From contig CAJOPQ010000076.1 of the NCBI GenBank assembly GCA_905236445.1, positions 1-6,347 on the forward strand: DNA of 6,347 bases. The letters run 5' to 3'. Under the pieces are notes generated by a model. It was not told the origin of the DNA and made no database searches. It worked only from the letters and a program-made list of their open reading frames with translations. Numbering within the stretch: the first letter of the stretch is position 1; every line of letters begins with the position of its first letter. The DNA comes from an uncultured Clostridia bacterium (GTDB lineage Bacteria > Bacillota > Clostridia > Christensenellales > UBA1242). This document shows, one piece after another, positions 5,617-6,347 of the stretch. A program made the translations under genes and the position numbers.

Positions 5617-5979
5617 TTATCTACTAGCCTCGTTATCATCTGTTGTAAATTTAATCATGCTCCCCTCGTAACTTGATTGCGACAATTTGTATAAAATATC
5701 AATATCCTTATCATCTGGATTGATTCCCAAGTATTCCATTAAGTCTTCTCTGCACTTAACTTGATTGACAAAGCCACCAAAGAAAGAAGAATCTAAAACA
5801 GGCTTATTTTTTGATCCAAACAATTCATCTTCATACGATTGTGGCAAAAAATACTTATTTCTTGCCATAATCTCACCTTTTGTGTTGGAATCATATACTA
5901 TTTTATTATCTTTGTCATTAACAGTGACAACACCAAGATTTATATCTTTAAACGCCACATATATATGTTGTTTTGCCAT
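5617..5979 (-). CDS. HipA N1-subdomain-like small protein (HipS-like, candidate antitoxin)
   Basis: This 120-residue protein resembles the N-terminal subdomain of HipA. It has a short beta-rich start (IYVAFKDINLGVVTV, 6-20), where HipA has its 'xVyxxgxxVGxL' strands. The later stretch SSFFGGFVNQVKCREDL (64-80), then MEYLGINPDD (81-90), then YEGSMIKF (104-111), follows the N1 pattern of FFxxLLPE...R..L, a helix, LG(I/V)xxDD, and GAxxF. In HipBST systems a free protein of this type, HipS, inhibits the kinase HipT, so an antitoxin role is inferred here. Its TAA touches the ATG of the kinase gene in the same frame. Fused, the two would give a normal-looking HipA of about 470 residues. The ATG at 5979 is chosen because AAGGGTGG lies 8 bases before it. 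The GTG at 5991 lies within that site. The protein contains no Trp. Confidence 0.6.
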   Translation of the reverse strand: MAKQHIYVAFKDINLGVVTVNDKDNKIVYDSNTKGEIMARNKYFLPQSYEDELFGSKNKPVLDSSFFGGFVNQVKCREDLMEYLGINPDDKDIDILYKLSQSSYEGSMIKFTTDDNEASR

Positions 5980-5987
5980 ACACCTAG

Positions 5988-5995
5988 CCACCCTT
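5988..5995 (-). promoter_or_regulatory. Ribosome binding site of the HipS-like gene
   Basis: AAGGGTGG on the minus strand lies 8 bases before the ATG at 5979. The alternative GTG codon at 5991-5989 is part of this site, which argues for the shorter protein. Confidence 0.65.
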
Positions 5996-6003
5996 GTATG
6001 TTA

Positions 6004-6026
6004 TGTGATTAGTGTATTATATCACA
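6004..6026 (-). promoter_or_regulatory. Promoter of the Hip-like unit with overlapping inverted repeat
   Basis: On the minus strand TGTG-A-TATAAT (6026-6016) is a consensus extended -10 of the TRTGn type, with no good -35 at 17 bases. Transcription would start near 6009, about 30 bases before the ATG at 5979. A perfect inverted repeat, TGTGAT (6004-6009) and ATCACA (6021-6026) with 11 bases between, covers the extended -10 and the start point. This layout is typical of autorepressed toxin-antitoxin operons. The spacing is too wide for a CRP site. No HipB-like repressor gene is in the window. Confidence 0.6.
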
Positions 6027-6096
6027 ATGTATATATTTTTACGAAATAAATATTGTATTATGCGTTGCATTTATTTAAAATTTTGCTAAGCGAAAA

Positions 6097-6112
6097 CTAC
6101 AATAGCTACAAT
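6097..6112. repeat. Short direct repeat upstream of the Hip-like promoter
   Basis: CTACAAT occurs twice (6097-6103 and 6106-6112) with two bases between, so the units repeat every 9 bases, close to one helical turn. It lies about 70 bases upstream of the -10 and just beside the terminator. It may be a binding site or chance. Confidence 0.25.
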
Positions 6113-6116
6113 CAAT

Positions 6117-6160
6117 AAAAAACACATTAAGCAGTAATTCTATACTTAATGTGTTTTTTT
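6117..6160. terminator. Strong bidirectional terminator between the right-edge gene and the Hip-like unit
   Basis: A perfect 15-pair stem, A6-CACATTAAG (6117-6131) with CTTAATGTG-T6 (6145-6159), encloses a 13-base loop. It lies 12 bases beyond the stop codon of the minus-strand gene at the right edge and ends that transcript. It therefore isolates the Hip-like genes as a separate transcription unit. Confidence 0.9.
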
Positions 6161-6171
6161 CTATATTATAT

Positions 6172-6347
6172 TTAGAATCTCTTCCAGTAATAATTGTAGT
6201 AGCCAGAAGTTGTTCCTGCTAGCCATGTAGCATTTTGACTAGGAGTGCTTACATCTACATCACTCACATTACTTGTAACGTCAGCATTGCTACCTTTCTT
6301 CCAGCCAGTTGTATTCTCAAATGTTATTGTACTAGACCTAAGTGCTG
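6172..6347 (-). CDS. C-terminal end of an unidentified protein, possibly secreted (5' partial)
   Basis: An open frame enters from the right edge and ends at TAA (6174-6172), giving 57 residues. They begin ALRSSTITFENTTGW and end SGYYNYYWKRF. The stretch between is rich in Ser, Thr, Asn, Asp and Val with no Cys, a composition common in extracellular or surface proteins. The last eleven residues hold five aromatic Tyr/Trp plus a C-terminal Phe. The reading frame is supported by the lack of stops, ordinary codon use and the strong terminator 12 bases downstream. No family is recognised. A pilin-like or other exported protein is possible but unproven. The start and promoter lie outside the window. 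Confidence 0.6.
   Translation of the reverse strand, partial: ALRSSTITFENTTGWKKGSNADVTSNVSDVDVSTPSQNATWLAGTTSGYYNYYWKRF

Noticed and set aside
5617..5619. Stop-codon reassignment or recoding as the reason for the split hipA
   Set aside because: TAA, TAG and TGA each end other genes here in the expected places, and no stem-loop or known recoding signal is evident after this TAA. The standard code is assumed, though read-through cannot be excluded.
5980..5991. GTG start at 5991 for the HipS-like gene
   Set aside because: The GTG is part of the AAGGGTGG binding site of the ATG at 5979.
6004..6026. CRP-like site (TGTGA...TCACA)
   Set aside because: CRP half sites are 6 bases apart. Here the six-base arms are separated by 11 bases, so the repeat is reported only as a generic operator candidate.
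1..6347. tRNA, rRNA, CRISPR arrays, insertion sequences or attachment sites
   Set aside because: No cloverleaf, regularly spaced repeats, transposase-like frames or terminal inverted repeats were seen on reading both strands.

Overview
The window is AT-rich, tightly packed bacterial DNA. The Shine-Dalgarno sites, the TRTGn-TATAMT extended -10 promoters and the AT-rich codon use suggest a low-GC Gram-positive relative, such as a gut Clostridia-like or Bacilli-like lineage. No rRNA or lineage marker is present, so this is an inference. TAA, TAG and TGA all end genes here, which fits the standard bacterial code.

Left part (1-1131): a gene reading off the left edge on the minus strand shows only its promoter, ribosome binding site and first eight codons. 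Opposite it, folD (methylene-THF dehydrogenase/cyclohydrolase) runs rightwards and meets a minus-strand HD-domain gene at a shared terminator. Middle (1133-3704): the HD-domain phosphohydrolase gene and the rbsK-nucleoside hydrolase pair diverge from a short region with back-to-back extended -10 promoters. The pair forms a salvage unit: the hydrolase releases ribose from nucleosides and ribokinase phosphorylates it. With folD and the putative nucleotidase, the left two thirds looks like ordinary nucleotide and one-carbon housekeeping.

Right part (3703-6044): a minus-strand unit that looks like accessory DNA. It starts at an extended -10 promoter overlapped by an inverted repeat. It encodes a 120-residue protein resembling the N-terminal (N1) subdomain of HipA, then a 348-residue HipA-like kinase that starts directly after the first gene's stop codon (TAA-ATG) in the same reading frame. 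A 260-residue GNAT acetyltransferase-like gene follows 84 bases later. The two-protein layout matches HipS/HipT of HipBST toxin-antitoxin systems, but no HipB-like DNA-binding gene lies in the window, and the kinase has Asn where HipA has its autophosphorylated Ser. This is the most interesting part of the window.

Right edge (6117-6347): a strong terminator separates the Hip-like unit from the last 57 codons of an unrecognised minus-strand gene whose product ends in an aromatic-rich tail.
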